From positions 8,122,001-8,186,000 of the forward strand of contig CANTUR010000039.1 in assembly GCA_947683625.1 (NCBI GenBank): a DNA stretch of 64,000 bases, given 5' to 3'. The stretch comes from Mallotus nudiflorus (taxonomy: Eukaryota > Streptophyta > Magnoliopsida > Malpighiales > Euphorbiaceae). Both the position numbers and the translations under genes were made by a program. The notes beneath the pieces are model-generated. The model did not search any database, was not told the origin of the DNA, and saw only the letters and a list, made by a program, of their open reading frames with translations. Shown here one piece after another: positions 62,280-64,000 of this stretch (the first letter of the stretch is position 1; every line of letters starts with the position of its first letter).

Positions 62280-64000
62280 ATGGAAAACTTAGTCAAGAGC
62301 AATAAAGAAGAAGTGATGAAGCAAGCAGCTGGAAGAATAAAGGATGCTGCTATTAAAGAGCTTATGTGTCTACCACCTAAAGAGGTGCCACCCTAGGATT
62401 TAGCTACTCTTATTAGTGATAGCTTTACTAATGTTTTTAATGAAGAAATTGATGTAATAACGTCCAGTCTTTATGAGGATGAAAACTGTGTTTTTTCCAT
62501 AGTTAATGATATAAATGCTAGTTTTGCTTACTTATGTGATGTGCATCCTGATAGTTCTGTGCATTATAATTTTGATCATTCATGCATGTTTAACATTAAT
62601 TCAATTCAATTTGATTCATTTAACATGGGCACGAATGATAATCCAAAGAACATTCTTATATTACATAATGTAACTCCTAAAGAGAGGGAAAATTTTGAGG
62701 GAATATTAATAAAAAGAAAGGTAGTATTTACTTAGACCTACAAAGACATGCTAGGTTTAGATAGGGACATTGCTGAGCATCACATTCCAACTCATCCAAA
62801 AATAGAAATTGTGCAAGCTGAGGCTAGAATGGATTGAAAAGATAAGAGAAGAAATTGCTAAACAAATTCATGCCAACTTTTTAGAGGTAGTATATTTCCC
62901 CAATGGCTAGCAAACATAGTCTCGGTACCCAAGAAATATGGTAAGGTGCAAATGTGTGTTGATTTTAGGGATTTAAATAAAGTATGTCCAAAGGATGACT
63001 TCCTTTTATCTCATATCGATGTGATAGTGGATAGTGCAGCATCAAGTGTGATGTACTCCTTCATGGATGGGTTATCTAGGTATAATCAGATAATGATGGA
63101 AGTTATGGATAAGATCAAAACAACTTTCATTATGGAATGGGGGATATATTTCTACAAGGTTATGCTTTTTAGGTTGAAGAATGCAGGTGAAACATATCAA
63201 AGGGCAGCCACCGCTTTCTTCTACTACATGATGCATAAAGAAGTGGAGGTATATGTAGATAATATGATGGTTAAGTTAAAAACAAGAGAGGGGCATTTTG
63301 AAGCACTGGAAAAATTTTTGGCATGCATTGAGAGGTATAATTTAAGACTTAACTCAAAGAAATGCATTTTCAGAGTTACTTTAGGGAAGTTGCTAAGGCA
63401 TATAGTTAGTAGTAGAGGAATCGAAGTGGATCCAGATAAAGTGAAAGCCATTCAAGAAATACCAGTACTAAAGACAGGGAAAGATGTGAGAGGGTTCATA
63501 GGCAGGTTACAGTATATTAGTATGTTCATTGCAAGGCTTACTAATATTTGTGACCCAATCTTTAAGCTTTTGAGAAAAGACCAACCTGTAGAGTGGAATG
63601 ATGATTGTCAAAGGGCCTTTAATAAAATAAAGGAGTATCTCACTAATCCACCTATACCTAAACCACTGAAGCTAGGTAAACCCTTGATCCTATATTTAGC
63701 TCTAGAAGAAAAGGTAATGGGGGCAATGGTAGCATAAGAAGGGCTAGATGGGATAGAGCATGCAATGTATTACCTTAGCAAGAAGTTCCTATCATATGAA
63801 GAAAAGTATAATTTAGTGGAGAAGACATGTTTGCTAATGACATGGGCAACAAGGAAATTGAAGCATTACTTTTAATCTTATAGGGTTTAGGCCATTTCAA
63901 AATAGACCCCTTAAGATACTTACTGCAGGCACCTGCTCTAACTAGAAGGATGTCTCGATGGCTCATTTTCCTTACTGAATTTGATATAGAGTACATTACT
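62280..64000 (+). pseudogene. C pol: pre-RT linker, reverse transcriptase and start of RNase H
   Basis: The linker is readable at 62541-62735 (FNMGTNDNPKNI, then TPKERENFEGIL). It continues after a stop with YKDMLGLDRDIAEHHIP. RT opens near 62930 (VPKKYGKVQMCVDFRDLNKVCPKDDF) and runs to 63737. Its motifs include MDGLSRYNQI, FYKVMLFRLKNAGETYQ and KCIFRVTLGKLL. The palm box reads YVDN (63252-63263) where YVDD is expected. RNase H starts at LILYLALEEKVMGAMV and continues past a stop (MYYLSKKFLSYEEKYNLVE) to the window edge. The first catalytic aspartate of the RNase H region also looks changed (YLALEEK). Confidence 0.85.

Larger units (their letters stand above)
22844..64000 (-). mobile_element. 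Element B: Tat-lineage Ty3/gypsy element, split by A and C, right part outside the window
   Basis: The 3' LTR (22844-24548), PPT, minisatellite and antisense PMD gene of B run without a break to 29217. They resume at 55925-56221, because A is inserted there, and are then broken again by C at 56222. Joining position 29217 to 55930 reproduces the order seen in the paralogous A sequence around 46680. The B pol, gag and 5' LTR must lie beyond 64000. B is inserted in the gag-proximal region of O. Confidence 0.8.
56222..64000 (+). mobile_element. Element C: Tat/Ogre-type Ty3/gypsy element, plus strand, truncated by the window edge
   Basis: The 5' LTR is 56222-58321 and the PBS follows at 58323. 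Gag, protease, RT and the start of RNase H then read on the plus strand until the window ends at 64000. The 3' part and the second target-site copy are outside. The family differs from A and B: the LTR sequence is unrelated to theirs, but the gene order, PBS and leader motif are similar. E is a solo LTR related to it. Confidence 0.87.

Overview
The window is plant nuclear DNA, most likely from a eudicot (species not determined). It is AT-rich and full of stop codons. I see no ordinary host gene, tRNA or rRNA. Essentially every base belongs to nested LTR retrotransposons, about four levels deep. I resolved most boundaries by matching paired LTRs, primer-binding sites (PBS), polypurine tracts (PPT), 5-bp target-site duplications (TSDs), and the resumption of interrupted sequence on the far side of each insertion. 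The letters O, D, F, E, B, A, G, H and C are my labels.

Level 0 is O, a degenerate Ty1/copia element of SIRE/Maximus type on the minus strand, seen at 1-490, 17527-17718 and 19850-22843. Three elements interrupt it. D (491-17526, copia, minus) splits its RNase H. E (17719-19844) is a solo LTR flanked by GCATT. B (22844 to beyond the right end) is a Ty3/gypsy element of the Tat lineage, minus strand. D contains F (4614-11722, TSD CTTTT), a Ty3/gypsy element that looks like the CRM (centromeric retrotransposon) lineage. F has almost identical LTRs and one long gag-pol frame broken only by point stops. B contains A (29218-55924, same family as B, flanks GCATG/ACATG) and C (56222 to beyond the right end, plus strand, another Tat-type element whose LTR is related to E). 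A contains G (31753-40594, copia, plus, TSD ACTAT) and H (41502-43694, a solo LTR of the D family, TSD GAGGA).

The most interesting biology is in the A/B family. Between pol and the 3' LTR, on the strand opposite to pol, each copy carries an intron-containing gene for a plant mobile domain (PMD) protein. Upstream TATA-like and CACGTG motifs and several intron positions are shared between the copies. Next to it lies a minisatellite array with a unit of about 40 bp. A also retains a dual RNase H (a gypsy-type followed by an archaeal-type domain), a hallmark of the Tat lineage.

LTR divergence judged by eye supports the nesting order: F LTRs differ at only a handful of positions, G LTRs at a few percent, D LTRs at roughly ten percent. 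Apart from F, all coding regions carry many stops and frameshifts and are pseudogenes. The density of Tat, SIRE and CRM-like insertions suggests pericentromeric heterochromatin, but that is inference.
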